A stretch of 64,000 nucleotides of DNA from Globodera rostochiensis (Eukaryota; Nematoda; Chromadorea; Rhabditida; Heteroderidae), in contig JAEVLN010000011.1 of NCBI GenBank assembly GCA_018350325.1, positions 124,001-188,000 on the forward strand. The letters are read 5' to 3'. Every line of letters starts with the position of its first letter. Within the stretch, counting starts at the first letter, position 1. Positions 35,324-49,033 of this stretch are shown in pieces. The notes under the pieces are model-generated. The model searched no databases. It saw only the letters and a program-made list of their open reading frames with translations, and was not told where the DNA came from. A program made the translations under genes and the position numbers.

Positions 35324-36011
35324 ACTCGGATCCATCAACAACGAAATTTAAGGCTAATACGGCTCTGATCTTGAGTAAACCCCTAAATTTGGCCCTCAAA
35401 TTGATTTTTGGAGGAATTTTTTGAGTGTACTTGGATTCCGGAAAATTAGTCCGTTATGTACTTGGAAATCAACACGTTAGTACTTGGGAATTGTCTTTAC
35501 CCGATACGAGCCCTGCATTATACCAATTTATAAGTAGAAAAATTGACTATTTTTAATTGTTTAATTGTTTTATTTATTTTTTATTTTATAACAACAATGT
35601 TCAGCTGTTTTATTTAAAATAAGTTTACTCAGAGAAATAAAAAGTGTCTTAAAAGTTTTATATAAATTGCAATTTTTGTTTAAGTTTTATTGACTGGAGT
35701 TTTAAAATAGTTTGCATTATTTGTTAAATAAAAAATCTGATTTTTGGAGATAAGAAGAATACAGCATGTCATTGCGCACTTCAACTCGATTGCAACTTTA
35801 GCAGCATCTTCATTTGCATGTTTTTAAAATAATTAATATTGTAGAGAATGTTTTTTTAATTTTAACCTTTTTGCTTTTAAAATTTATTAATAAACAAAAT
35901 GCTTGCTTTTGGGTAATTTTGTTGTAGTATATTTTACGCATTGGCCTTGGAAGTTTTTTCCCTTGCCTAAAAATTCACATTATAAAATCAGCCTTTTTTT
36001 ATCCAATATAC

Positions 36012-36075
36012 CAGGGATGGGTAAAATCGAAATAAATCTGCAATCCGAAATTTCCAAAACCCAAATCGAAACGGT
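36012..36075 (+). mobile_element. hAT-like left end
   Basis: CAGGGATGGGTAAAATCGAA followed by CAATCCGAAATTTCC, related to the end at 4404. No right end was found; TGATCCGATATCCGATAAGT at about 36528 may be residual subterminal sequence of the same copy. Confidence 0.4.
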
Positions 36076-36244
36076 TTCAGACAAATGCAGTCAAATGATA
36101 ATAAATTCTTCGTATTCTGTAGACTTTTAAGAAGTTGTAAGCTGAAAGTGGTTCGCTTCAAAGAAAAAGCGCCTTTGCGTTAACTTCGTTTATACTAAGC
36201 CGAATTTGTTGCAATTATCAATCAAAAGATCAGGAAAACCAGAG

Positions 36245-36264
36245 CAGGGCTGCCAAAAATGTAA
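36245..36264 (+). mobile_element. possible hAT-like end
   Basis: CAGGGCTGCCAAAAATGTAA resembles hAT termini of the CAGGGCTGCC type. No partner end. Confidence 0.25.
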
Positions 36265-39200
36265 TTCCATTTACATATTTTTTATTGTTGATTTATCATA
36301 AAGTTTAAATTACTGACTGCACCAGTAACAGGCTCGAGTACGACGAATTCGGAAAGTAATCGATTTGATCGAATAATCTCATTGGCATTAATTATATTAT
36401 TTTTTGAATCTTAATAAAGATTTTGCTTTGTTTATATGCATTTAATTAATATTAAGTTATTACAAAATTGTTATTTATTTTTTTGCTTTTAGTAATTTGA
36501 TTTTTATATACTATTAATATCGCGCGCATGATCCGATATCCGATAAGTAAAATTTTAATAATGGTTAATGGTTTAATTCTTTAAAGATGGCCTCAAACAA
36601 AATATAATTAATAAATTGAATTAAATTAAATGATTAAATCACATCTTATATTTTGATCATTAACTGTTTAAATCAAATTATTTCACAATAAAGTAATCCT
36701 TAATAAATTTATTTATTCAGCAAGGTTTGTTGTAGCTAAATTAATTGTTACCGGTTTAAAACTGGTATTTCTGTTTTATTTTAAAATGAATAATTGCATT
36801 TTCCATAATCTCAATCTCCATCCTTCCTCAATCTCGTTCCTAAATTTGCCGCCGGTTCTTGCACTTAAGTTGGCTCTAATTTTGTAGCGCTATTACCCTT
36901 TTTTGCCATTCGGCAGGATTAACAAAATTAAAACTTTTTATTTTTTGGCTAATATTTTTTTGTTGTTGTTTTGTTTTGTTTAAAAAATTCCTAATGTCGA
37001 GCGATTTTATAAATTTATGCATAATTATTTTTAGTTTTTTAAAATTAAAATCAATATTTGTTGTCTTTTTTACAGTGAGTTTGAATTGGTGACATTTGGG
37101 TTGGTTGTTCCACGCTAAATGCGTCAATTCAAAAGTTTCCTTTATATTAAAATTACTAAGTGATTTAATATCCGCTTATCGTCTTGAATTCGTCTTCATG
37201 ACCATTTTCGTGACTATTAAAAAGTCCGAGAGTGTGTGGGTCTATTATTTGCTCAATTTAAGCTTAAAATAAAATTTTTAATCCATTTATGTTTCTTATT
37301 TATTTTCAGATCTTTGACTGAATTTTTCTTCTTATTTTAATACGACTACAAATGGAGTGAGGTTTAATATTTATTATGTCATTAGTATTCATTATTTTCA
37401 GAAATTTTTTGTATCCATTTTAAATAATAAAATTATTTTTTCTTTATCAATTATTTAATTTTTTAATGGAATCGTCCAGGCAGCACGGGCTGATGGTCAT
37501 TCCTACTGAGTTGATCTCGATTAACTGATTAAAATAGCTAATTAAGTATTAGAAATTTGTTGTTGATATTGTTTAAGGTTAATATACTAATTAAAAAACA
37601 ACCCTATAACTTTTTAGATGGATTCGCTTATGTGAATTAGGTGCTTAACAATTTTAATAAATTTCAAATAAAATACTTTAAAAATAATCTCTTTTTTTTT
37701 ATTCGATTCGATCATATAGCCGCTGATTTGATTCTGAATATATAAGTTTATATCAGCACATGACCTTTATTTTGTGTGAATAAAAAACGATATTAAATCT
37801 TATTTGGTACTGCGGTATAAAAATTGATAAAATTATTTACATTCTTGTTTATAAATAAAAAATTACATTTTCGGCGACTTTGTAAACAACCATAGTTTTT
37901 ATTAATGCAACCATGGGTCAAAACAAGGTATGAATACTATGTAGGTTTTTCAACATCGTTTATTTTGTTGTTTATATTATATATTCTATGTTTAGTTACA
38001 ATTTTTAAATATTGTTCACCTTTGCTTTTTATTATAAATAAATGATTGTTTGTTTTTAATTTTTTTCAATCTTTACCATCAAGAAATTGCTTTTTTTTTA
38101 ATTTTAAATTAAAAGATGATTTAAAAATTTATCATTATTTTCTTGATTTCATCTTCTTAATTTACATTAATTTATTCTTTTTACAGTAATCTAATAACAT
38201 TTAAAAATCTATTGATGTATTGCGTCTAAAAGTATTGGTTTTAACTGCTAGGCACTTCTCGCGACTGCTCGTTAGTTTTCATGAAACAGGTGTCTCCAGT
38301 GTCAACAGTAATTTATATTTAAAAAGGGATATTTTGGTTGTTAACATTATAGGTTGGTATTTATTTTGATAGCATTTGTTCATAATTTTTAGATTTTACA
38401 ATATCAAAGTTTATTTTAAATTTTTTTTTTTGTAAAAATTTTAAAAATCATGTTATAATAAATCTATTTTTAAATAATTTTTGTTTTTCATTTAGCTTTG
38501 AGATATAGAATAGGTTGCATTTAAATAAATTAATTTGTTAACATTTTAATTATTTATTATATTGACTTCTATATTTAATCATAAAACAATTTTTTATGTA
38601 AAAGGGATAAAACGTCACCAGATTTCCTTTATTCCTTTGTCAGCGATGTAGTCAATAAAAACTTTGTGTGATATTTAATAAACGGATTTAGTTTATTTTG
38701 ACCGCATTGCTTTTTATTTCAATAAATGCTGGAAATAGTATTTTAAATTTATCATAGGAGCCACCATTCACTGGAGTTAAATTCGGATATTTTAACCATG
38801 CCTACAATCCTTCAAATTTAGCGAAAAATAAGCAGATTCGCATTACAATTTAAACAACCTTTGTTTAAAATTCGAACCCCGGACAAGAACTCGTACATTG
38901 CTTAAAAATTCAAAAATTATTCAAAACATTCAAAAATATCAAATTACAACCACAAGCTAAATTATGATCAAACCCGTGCTTTTTGAATAATGCTGAGGCC
39001 AAAATTATATTGAAAAATTATTAATTTTCGTCTAGCTATTCACAAACAGGGATCAGATTAATTCTACGCTCCACTTCTTATCCATTTAAGTTATCTTTAG
39101 AACGCTCTCAAAGTATATCATAATCGGACAGACATTCTATCTAATTTCATTTTTTAATTTCAATTTTTTAAAACTTTGTTAATTCCAATCACCTATTTTA

Positions 39201-40530
39201 TTATTCTATGTGTGATTTTTGTTGAATTTAATTGTAATAAGAATTTTTGTATTTTCAATTTGTTATGCATTGATGTTATACTGCTTTTATTTTTATCTCA
39301 CTTAAAAGTGTGTAAATGAAGGTGTTTGGATCAGGCAATTTTTAGTTTAAGAGTTATCTAGCTTTGTTCAAGTTCTGATCTGTAATCAATTTCACGATTT
39401 GAGCAATCTAATGAACTCTTATTATAAATCATAAACAATAAAATCAAAGGATTAAGTTTTTTTGGTATTATTAAAATTTTTTTTTTGATTTTTATTCTTC
39501 TTTATATTAATTTAAATTAGGAATTTTTATAAAAAAAATAATTCTTAAATCGTATTGATGTCTTTGTATCAAATTAATTTTATTTAATAAACTTGTTGTT
39601 TGATAATACTTAAATTTTTTTATTTATTTTTTGATAATATTATATTATAACTTTAATAATGCTAAACTCGCAAGTGTAACGGCCTACAATCGATGTTGAT
39701 GTGATGTCAAAGCCCAAAATTCAAATCTAATCTTTAGTCATAATTTAATTTGAGTGTTATTTGTCATAACAATTTTAATTAAGTTAAAAACAACTTATTA
39801 TAATTAAATTGTTTCTAATTAAGCAAATATCACAAATTATTGTTTGTGGCGAAAAGTTATATAAAAATTATGTAAATTGTGCGTATTTATGATTGCAAGG
39901 AACATATCTTTTTGCAGAATTATAGTAGTATTTATTTTCTTAAATAAAATAATTACGTTATGGCATTTTCTGAGATATAAAAAACGTTTGAAATCATTTA
40001 CCAAAAATAAAATAATTGGGTTTAGTTTTTTAAACTCAAGCCAGACGGCCCCTCTTGCACAAGATAATTTTGTGGCGATGTTGTTTATTTTAAGCTTTAA
40101 ATATTTATTTTCAATTATTCACTTTATTTTGCTTGAGAAATATGCAAACTTGCAGGTCAGATAGGTTGCAGGCCGATGCTGGCATTTGCGTCCTTTAATT
40201 TATTATTTTGTTTAATGGTATAAGTGTTTAAATTTCCAAACTTATAATTAAAGTAACTTTTTATAATTATAATTCATGAGAAATGCTTTTTCTTTTATTA
40301 AGCATTTAATAATTTAAACGAATTTAATAATAGTGCACTTTTTCCAGTATCTATTATTAGGTATTTTGTGTTAATCTGAAGAAAGTTTGTTTAATAATAT
40401 TCTGCGTTAATTTTAATAATTTATTTTTGTAGCTTTTTGTTTTCTTCGGAAAAAAATCACGAAATTCCAAAGCAAAATGCTTAATTTTGCGAACATGGTG
40501 CAAATTACTTTACCAAATCCAAAAAATTTT

Positions 40531-40558
40531 CCCGACGGCGCCTGTTGGCACCGTCGGG
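40531..40558 (+). repeat. GC-rich hairpin, copy 6
   Basis: CCCGACGGCGCC-TGTT-GGCACCGTCGGG: 12-bp arms with one mismatch. Preceded by AAAAAATTTT and followed by CTCTCCTCCCCAAAAAA. The surrounding 40.40-40.70 kb is GC-richer and probably an old element. Confidence 0.9.
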
Positions 40559-41280
40559 CTCTCCTCCCCAAAAAATTAAACCTTTGAGGTGCATATTTGC
40601 CATAAGAAAGCCTTTTCTTAGGGGTGCACTTTAATTTGAAGAAATTTCGATTTTTAAAAAAAGTGCCCCAAAAATTCAAAAATGTACTAGGATAGATTAT
40701 AAGTTAAATTTTGATTTTTATTAAGGTGCGTATTAAACAGCAAAAACTTTTCTAGTATTTTAAAATATTATATTATTTATTTTTACGATGTTTTTGCGCT
40801 TTCAGAAATGTATTCTATGTTTAGTTATTGTTTTACTTTTTTAAGAAATTTTGAAAAATCATTATTTAAAGATTCAACGAATAGACTCAATGACATATTT
40901 ATTGGATAGTTTTTAGATTCAACAACATTAATAAAATATCTTTTATTTGTAAATTTAACTATTTATTTTATTAATAGAATGCCAGTCAAGTCTTTGGATC
41001 TAGATGAAATAGCATTTATTTTCCGGCGTAATATTATTTAATCATTGTTTTTTATTGGTATTTAATGTAAGAATTTGCAGCACATTGCTAAAGCAGTCTT
41101 GTATCCACGTCTCGATAATGTAAAAAAATTTAATATAAATGCAAATATGATGATTACTTTTAACACCATATGTTGATAAATAACAGTTCAAATAATGTGA
41201 ATTATCAAATACATTTAATCTATACATAATTGTAGTGCTTGATATATTTGTGATGTATCCTTATACATTTACATTTTTAT
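40559..41280. other. T-rich tail of the block
   Basis: Ordinary AT-rich sequence up to the strand-skew switch near 41.28 kb. Confidence 0.4.
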
Positions 41281-43245
41281 GAAAATAAATAATTGAAACT
41301 GTATAATTGTTTTATTATAAAATATTAAAATAACTAAAAAAAAATATTATACTAAATTTCTGACTTTGAATTAACAGAAAAATGATATCTTAAAAACATA
41401 CTTTATTAACGTCCATAAAATTAAATTCCCAGATTCGGTGGCCTTCTCGACTAAAATTGCCAGAATACCCGCTTGTGTTTTACAGAAAAAAGTATAAAAG
41501 TTTGTAACTTTATATTAAAATAAAAGTAGATTGAAATTAAAAACTAGAAAATTCAGAAAATTAATTAAAATAAGTATTTAAATACAGATAAAATTAAGGA
41601 AATAAATAAGAAAACGATAAGTATAATAACCTGAATATCCGAGGCATTGAATTTTACTATATTTAATTAAATATAAATCAAAATACGCAAATCAGTAACA
41701 ACAAAAAAGCAGAAAATAGCATTTTTATTTTCAAAAACTTCAGATAAAATAAAAACATTTATTCTTAATAAATGAAAATCTTAATGAAGGCAAAGCACAA
41801 TTTAAGGTGAAGAAACATTTAGTAAAATTTTCAAAAACTAATTACTACAAGAAGGACACAACAAAAAAGATTAAACATCATTCATATAAAAATAATTATA
41901 ACGAAAATATCATCATTGACAATGCATAAAGTTTTAACGAATTTAATTGCTATTCTTAACGTCAAAGATCAAAAAAATAAAACAAAAAAATGAAGTTTTC
42001 CGATAAATTAACCAGGATTTATTAAGTTTAATACGTTTTGTTGGGCAAAATTAACTATTTACGAAAGAAGGCCGAGTGACTTTAAATTAATTCATAAGAT
42101 ATTATTAATATATAACCTTTAACATTGTTTGTTATAATGAATGCGTGTCAGGATATAAATTTTTTGGTTTTTCGATCCAATAGTCAATAAGGCCAAAACT
42201 AAACTTTTCTCAAGCCAATAAAAAAAATAAGACATTTCTTTTGAAATATAATAAAAAAAAGCCAAAATAATATTTAATGCTCATATTTAAATGCATTATT
42301 TGTAACTACTTTTCTATTTTGTAAATTAATTTATAAATCATGTTTTCAGAGCATCTTCTTTGTTTCAAATAAAAATTTATTTCAAATAAAAATTTATTAA
42401 AAACAAATAAAATAATTTCAAAAAATTTCTATACAAGGGCATCAAGGCCAAAATTATATTATTAGAAAAATACAAAATACTAACAATTACATTTTTAAAA
42501 ATAGAAAATAATAATCTTGTGCTGTCAGTCATAAAACTCTAACATCTCAAAGAAGCTACTTCTTATAATATTTATAAAAATATTTATAATTAATGATGAA
42601 ATAAATATTAAATATACATATACTTTACAATTACAAGAAACATAAATATCAATTAAACAAAAAATTTATCTTTTATATACAACATATAAACTCTATTCAG
42701 TCCTCAAAAGATTGTGTCGAATCAAATACAACGTCGAGTTTGCATCTATGATTAAAATTTAGAAGCCATAATTAGAAAGTGATTTAAAATGTATTAATAA
42801 ATCTAAATATTTTAATAAATAAATGTTATAAAGATGAAAGTTTAATACATCTTAACAAAATAATATTACTTATTTTACGCGAAAAACAATAACTATTAAA
42901 AAAATAAAGTCTAAAAAACTATAATAAAAATAAATATTCTAATATACCAAATGAGGTAACAAAAATGATATAATTTGGTTAAAATTATAATTTAACCAAA
43001 AATAAATAATAATAAAAAATAAATATAAGAACTATTAAGAAATTCACTGTCAAGCTATAAATTTATAAAAAATAAATCGGGTGCACGACTTGTATTATTT
43101 AAATAATTAATTAAATTTTTCGGAACCGATTAACTAACCGATTTGAACATAATGGTTTATGCTTATATGTATTAGATCTCTAACAACTCAAAAAAATATT
43201 CATACGTACTTAAATACTAAAATAGAAACAATGAACAAAAAATAA

Positions 43246-43611
43246 CACTGTATAAAACCTTTTGCTTTTGGACCAGTCTCTTCCCACAATGTCAGCATTT
43301 CCGCGTTGGTACATCGACTACGTCAAACATTTTATTATTTCAAAGACGTAGAAAAAGGATGCAAGATGCATTTCGGCACCAACACGACTGCTAATTATTT
43401 TCTGGTGTTTTTAAATAATTTTTTTTTTAAATTGTCAAAGTCAAAATTGAAAATACAAAATTTTCTAAATTAATCAAAAAATGCCTATTCCTCTACAGAC
43501 AAGACTGTGAAACTTACGTTCCCCGAGTCCGGCTTCTTCTATTTCGTTCGAAGAAGAATTCCCAAAATGGGTTTAAAGCAAAATTTATTTAACAAAATAA
43601 TTAATTATTAA
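43246..43611 (+). other. candidate coding region, unidentified, one internal stop
   Basis: One plus-strand frame is open for 75 codons (stop TAA 43471-43473) and then again for 45 codons to 43611. The first part contains FGPVSSHNVSISALVHRLRQ and YYFKDVEKGCKMHFGTNTTA. The second contains TDKTVKLTFPESGFFYFVRR. An acceptor-like CCTCTACAG at 43498 lies between, but the simple GT/AG choices I tried do not keep this frame. No ATG opens the first part. It may be a relic or chance; other frames of the second part are also open. Confidence 0.2.
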
Positions 43612-44054
43612 ATCGAACAAAAACAACTTCTTTGTTGTAATTTTGAAATTCCTAGCAACAAAGAGACTAAATAAACAACTACAATTTATAGTCAAATATA
43701 TTTTTCATTAATGTTTTAATTGTAAAAATTTAACATATTTTTAAATATAAATTTGAAAGGAAATAATCAAATTATAAAGATTTTTTTAAGAAGCATAAGC
43801 ATCTTAGAACTTTTTAACGTTTATGCGCACCGAACAAACTTTAATAAAAATTAATTTTAAACGCTTTTATTAGATCACAGTTATCATAATAAATATTAAC
43901 AGTCGTGAAATAATATATGCTTGCAAAAAAAACCTAAACTTTGTAAAAATTCACTTGGGTTTTATCAATGTATTTTATTCGAGGAGGATTTAAACCATTT
44001 ACATTTAAAAGAATCCTTTGAAGTAAAAGTTCCACAATTCTACGCAACAAACTA

Positions 44055-44189
44055 ATGGAGATTTGGATAAATATACACAAACCAGTGAAGAACGTGAGAA
44101 GTATTCCGGTGTCAACAAAAATAACAAAGAAAAACTATAACTACAATAAATTCACCTCAAAACAACATTCACATATTTATTTTAATTAA
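44055..44189 (+). other. 44-codon basic ORF, unidentified
   Basis: An ATG-start ORF beginning MEIWINIHKPVKNVRSIPVS and continuing Lys/Asn-rich. The frame is open 11 codons further upstream. No recognised domain; may be chance. Confidence 0.12.
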
Positions 44190-45580
44190 ATAATCTTTAA
44201 TAAAAAAAATATACATTATTGCTTTCTAAATCAACAAAAAAAAACCTGAAAAAAGCTGAAACATCCTTTAACCGTCAATAATTTTTTACTGTCTTTTAAA
44301 ATGACAGGAGCAATACAACAAATCGACAGAATTTCATAAAAAATAAAAAAAATACTAAAAATATCGATACATTTACAATTCGTTAAATATCAATAATTTT
44401 TTAAAGCCACCAAAATAAGCTATACTAAAATTTATTTCTAAATTTCTTATACTTCACAAAAATTAAAAACATCGAATGAGAAATTGAAAAATAAAGAAAA
44501 TTAAGCTTTTAATTAAAAATATTAATTTTTAAATAAAAGGCAGCGTTTTCAGTAATGCAAATTTTAATATAAAAAAATTTGGTTATCCAAAGATTACTTT
44601 GCTACTCAGCCTAAACAACTTGACTAGACTTGCAAGAGCGTCGATTTGTTTTTACACATCACCCTAAACACAAGGATACGTTCTTAACATACATGATATT
44701 CAGCATTGGATGTGGATTCAACTTATATTACTTATATTCTTGCTGTTGCTTACAAAAAACGAATCCTGACAAAAAATCTTTACAATAATTATTTCAATTT
44801 CATTTTCGGTTGCAGAGAAGACGGATGCAAGTCGTACCACATCTTAAATATTCAGATAAAATTATATAAAAATTATTATGCATATAATAATTTATGAATA
44901 AGTGTTTACAAATTATAAACACATCTTGCTTTTAATGTTTATGAATCAACTTGGCCCATCTAAAGATACGAGTCGCAATGTTTTGATTTATTAAAAGTTA
45001 AGATCGACTTTTTGAGTTACGAATAAACCATGCAACCTGCCTTAAACGACCGCAATATCATTGACCTAAAAATGCCATGCTAAGTAAAAATATTTAACAT
45101 AAGTAATATGTTGAAAAATTTGTTCTCCTAGCCGAAATACTACAATTCTAATGATCAGATCAACAATTATATTAAAAAAATAATTCTGGAAACAATTTTA
45201 TTTTGCGATAAATATTGAAATTCCTGACATAGAAAACGTTAAAATACAAATAAAAAACATTGAACTTGTTTGATTTTATATAAATATATTTTTAAATAAA
45301 TTAAACTGTTAAAAATAAGTAATTTTTTAATTGATCTTTGTGTGTTTTGAATTCTTGTTATTGTAAGGAAATAAATCCAAAATTATTAGATAAAAGAACT
45401 AAATAAAAATTAAATTATATTTTTTAAAATTATTTGATAAAAAATAACAGAAAACAACAAATTAAATACATTATTATTAAATTAAAATTAACAAAGAATG
45501 TAATATAATTATTTGTTTAATATGCATTTAATTTAATAGCATCTTCAAGATAGGGGTGCGTATATAGAAAAAGATTTTAG

Positions 45581-45629
45581 CGCGTTCCTCGGCGCGCCGC
45601 GAATCCTGCTTAAACGCGCAGCATCCCGA
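45581..45629 (+). other. candidate internal exon (49 bp)
   Basis: A GC-rich islet bounded by the acceptor-like GATTTTAG and the donor-like GTATTT. One frame across it reads AFLGAPRILLKRAASR. The abrupt composition change supports something non-random, but function and strand are unproven. Confidence 0.18.
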
Positions 45630-46098
45630 GTATTTATATATTTATATTTAACACATAAAGCGATTACCAAAAAGAATAAAAACCAACTAATCAAATTTAA
45701 TATATTTATATTTTAAACAAGCAGCGATTACAAAAAAAAATTAAAACAACTTATTTGAAATATTAACCATTTTAATAAAAACTAATCAAAAGTGTGTTTT
45801 GTGTACTCGAATTGTATTTATGGTTTTTAGATATTAATTTGTAAATAATTTCCATAAGTCTCTGAAAACCATGAAAATTCTAACCTTGAATTAAATAATT
45901 AATAATGAAAACAATCAGTAAAAATCAAGACTCAATTTGGTTCTTTTTAAAAATAAAATTAAACATTTTAATTGAATACTGGGCGGTTGAACTCATGTGT
46001 GAGGGGCCGAATAAACCATAATTATAAAGATTTTAATGCTTGTTGCTACTTAAATTTTTAAAATTTAAGATTTAAAAATAAAAAATAATTTTATACAG

Positions 46099-46177
46099 AT
46101 GAAACTTCAACTGTGCCAATTAAGGAAGCTTATTCGTCTTTAAAATGCCCAAACCTGCGTCGAAGTTTAAAAATTAT
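46099..46177 (+). other. candidate internal exon (79 bp)
   Basis: Preceded by the strong acceptor-like TTTTATACAG and followed by the consensus-like donor GTAAGC. The frame starting at the third base is open throughout and includes ETSTVPIKEAYSSLKCPNLR. It is the best single-exon splice-site pair in this block. No homology recognised and no partner exon in phase could be proven. Confidence 0.25.
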
Positions 46178-47028
46178 GTAAGCGAGTACAACGATCAAAA
46201 CTTTACGATATTTTAATTTAAAAAACCATCAAAAACAAGTTTGTCGAAATATCAGCCAAAGCAAATACAACAGAATTGAGAACATATTTCAAATAAAATA
46301 TCAATAATATGATGAAGCTAAAACAGTGCCCAGTTCAGATCGGTCATTACATCACATTTCCTTGATGCCTTAACTAATAAAATTTTATTTGGTGACAAAT
46401 TTATAAATTTAGTTATCAGATGCTTAAAATAAATAAAATTGGCTAAGTAAAATTTAATAAATCGTTTTATCAAAACACAAATAATATTAAAATAAAATCA
46501 AATATTATGTTAATTAATTAAAGAAATTAATAAAAACAAGTGACTTTTATTATTTAAAAAAAGTTAAAGCACAATATTATATTGAATAAACAGATTGGCA
46601 GCAGCATTCAAGCTGCGGCCCACAGCACGAAGCTGCATGAGCATCTTCAAAAAAAGTAAAAAATCAAACTACAAAAAAAATTGTAAATAAAATTCTTAGA
46701 AAATTAAAATTTAAGATAAAACGATTTGTAAATATAAAAGACTCATGTATATGATAAAAATTACTTAACAAATAAGCGACAAAATCATTAAATTCAAAGA
46801 CAAGTTAAAAGATATTTCTCAATAGATAAACTGAAAAAAGAAGCGACAAAACAAATATATATTATTTTTTAGAAAGTTAAAATAAATAAATTTTAAGAAA
46901 TTTATGCCAAACCTTTTGTTTGACCTGAATTGTCTTTTTGAGATAAAATCATATATTAATTCTATTTTAATACTTTTAATTAGCTAATTAAAAATATGTA
47001 TTCTATTTAATTATTTAATTCCTATTAG

Positions 47029-47106
47029 CTGATTTTGAACGAAAAAGAAAACGCTTACTCGGCGTTTGACCATCAGTCGAAAAAGGCTGCAGCAAGACGT
47101 TTATAA
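47029..47106 (+). other. candidate terminal exon (25 codons)
   Basis: Begins exactly after the acceptor-like AATTCCTATTAG and reads LILNEKENAYSAFDHQSKKA before ending at TAA. The minus strand is open over the same bases, which weakens the call. Confidence 0.15.
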
Positions 47107-48313
47107 TTGTTTTTAATTTGCTTTACCTTCAATAAAAACTTTACAATTACATATAATCAATAATAATATATATTTAAATATTCAAGTTGAAAAAGTAAAT
47201 GAAAAAAATACGAACGACCTAAAAAAATGCACATTAACTTTGGTTAAATTAAAGGTATTTGTTTTAAATTTAACAACTCATTTATTTAAAGTATATTTTA
47301 TAATGTTAAAATAAACCCCAATAAATCTTATATATCAAAGAAAACTAAGTTACCCAAATAAATGAATAAATTTGTTAAATATAATAATAATAATAATAAA
47401 TGTAATATAAATTTAAAAAATTCATTATATTTCAAAATCAATCGCTTTTTATGAGTTAGCTTTTATTTTTGAAGTGTAAGCTAATGGCCAAAAGTCGTAA
47501 TAGGATTGCAAAAAAATCAATATTGCATCATCAAAAATAAAATGTCAAATTAAAAGGGTTTTAAATATTATTTATTTATTAAGTCGCACAGATAAACAAC
47601 TGAAAATATATAAAATTCCAATATTGTGTTGGATAGTTAAATAAAAATGTATACACAGCGTCGTTTAGAACGTCCTCGAAATGTGTTATTCATAAAGCAC
47701 TGTCCTGTTCAGCAGGAGTCCTTATATGTATGTTAGGCCGTAAAACGAAATAAGCGTTAAAACCCAACCCATGCAAGAATATAAATAATCTATAAGTGAC
47801 GATAAATAGATGACTATTTGTAATAATAAATTTAAACATAAAACTTCTAAAAATAAAACTAAATTTTTGCATTGCAAAATATATTTTAACGAGTTGGCGT
47901 CTTCCTCCCTACATAACAAATCAGACAAATTGATTGGGGTGACCGATGAGCGAGAGACTAAATCAAAATAGTTTTAAATATGCGTTTCCATTCGTAAAAA
48001 GCTGCATTGATTGAAATCTCAATCAAAATTTAATGATATATGCTACACCAAATAAATAAAACAACGTTTAAAATCTTTTAAAACAATTATCTTAACGAAA
48101 GAAAAGACGATTAAAAAATGATATAAAAGCTAAAAACCAAAGATGATATTATATTGGTACGAACTTTTAATTGAAAGTATTAAATAAATTAAAATTAACT
48201 TAACAAAATAATTATGCTGAATAGTTTTAAGATACCAACATTGTTAAACGAATATTTTTTTCTTTTATTTAACAAAATAATTAATTATTTAAATTTGAAA
48301 AAATTAAATATTT

Positions 48314-48349
48314 ATGTTTGATAAAATAATTCGGTGGCCCGGGACTACG
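48314..48349 (+). other. candidate first exon or small ORF
   Basis: ATG-start frame MFDKIIRWPGTT followed directly by the donor consensus GTATGT. If unspliced it would stop after 18 codons. Unidentified. Confidence 0.15.
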
Positions 48350-48665
48350 GTATGTGATCACGGCACATGATATGTGAAGATTATCACAGATTGTGCTTGT
48401 TGTTCCACTTGTACGCATTAATGGCAACAAAAGTTAATATAACAAATAACAAATAATAATTCTAAAACATTTTAATTATTATGGTTTGTTAACATTACTT
48501 GCCACCTTACCAATGAAAACATATTAACTTAAATAAATTGTAATTAAAAATTTCAAATTCAATTTATCCTAAGATTAATTCTGATAAAATTTATTAAATT
48601 CTTTAGTTATAAATTTTCAATAAAATAAAAGCAGCTCTAAAAGAACAATTCGGATACGAAAATTT

Positions 48666-49033
48666 TTCTCTCTTTTTAGCACGCTATTTCTTCAAAAAAT
48701 AAAATGTTCAAAAAAGTAACTAAAAAATTATTAGATGGGGTGCGTTGATGAACAAATTAGTCTAGCCGTCTGACTCTCTCTTTTTAGGACACTATTTCTT
48801 CAAAAAATAAAATGTTCAAAAAAATAACTAAAAAATTATTAGATGGGGTGCGTTGATGACCAATTACTCTAACCGTCTAACTCTCTCTTTTTAGCACCTT
48901 ATTTCTTCAAAAAATAAAATGTTCAAAAAAGTAACTAAAAATTATTAGATGGGGTGCGTTGATGACCAAATTACTCTAACCGTCTAACTCTCTCTTTTTA
49001 GCATACTATTTCTTCAAAAAATAAAATGTTCAT
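48666..49033 (-). repeat. satellite array 2 (about four monomers, inverted)
   Basis: Four copies of CTCTCTTTTTAGCA(C/T)..TATTTCTTCAAAAAATAAAA at about 106-109-bp spacing, the reverse complement of the 62.6-kb satellite monomer (contains GATGGGGTGCGTTGATGACC). It sits in the A-rich block in the opposite orientation to arrays 1 and 3. Confidence 0.95.

Larger units (their letters stand above)
35041..35515 (+). mobile_element. probable hAT MITE right part carrying three GC hairpins
   Basis: Ends at 35515 with GATACGAGCCCTG; the reverse complement, CAGGGCTCGTATCGGGTAAA, looks like a hAT terminus. I could not find the left end or a target duplication, so the left boundary here is only where the hairpin region begins. 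Contains hairpins at 35056, 35161 and 35306. Confidence 0.5.
35516..40530. other. T-rich block
   Basis: T-rich plus strand for about 5 kb, with a local A-rich pocket at 38.86-39.06 kb. That pocket includes TTCGAACCCCGGACAAGAAC, similar to TTTCAAACCCCGGACCTGAA in the 22.8-kb foldback, so it is probably a degraded relative. Two hAT-like ends lie at 36012 and 36245. No credible gene. Confidence 0.45.
41281..48665. other. long A-rich block with short islets
   Basis: The plus strand is persistently A-rich; for example, 42601-42660 has 34 A and 18 T. Several GC-richer islets (listed separately) carry plus-strand open frames, some beside splice-like signals, but none has recognisable homology. An (AAT)n microsatellite lies at about 47382-47400. 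Confidence 0.45.
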
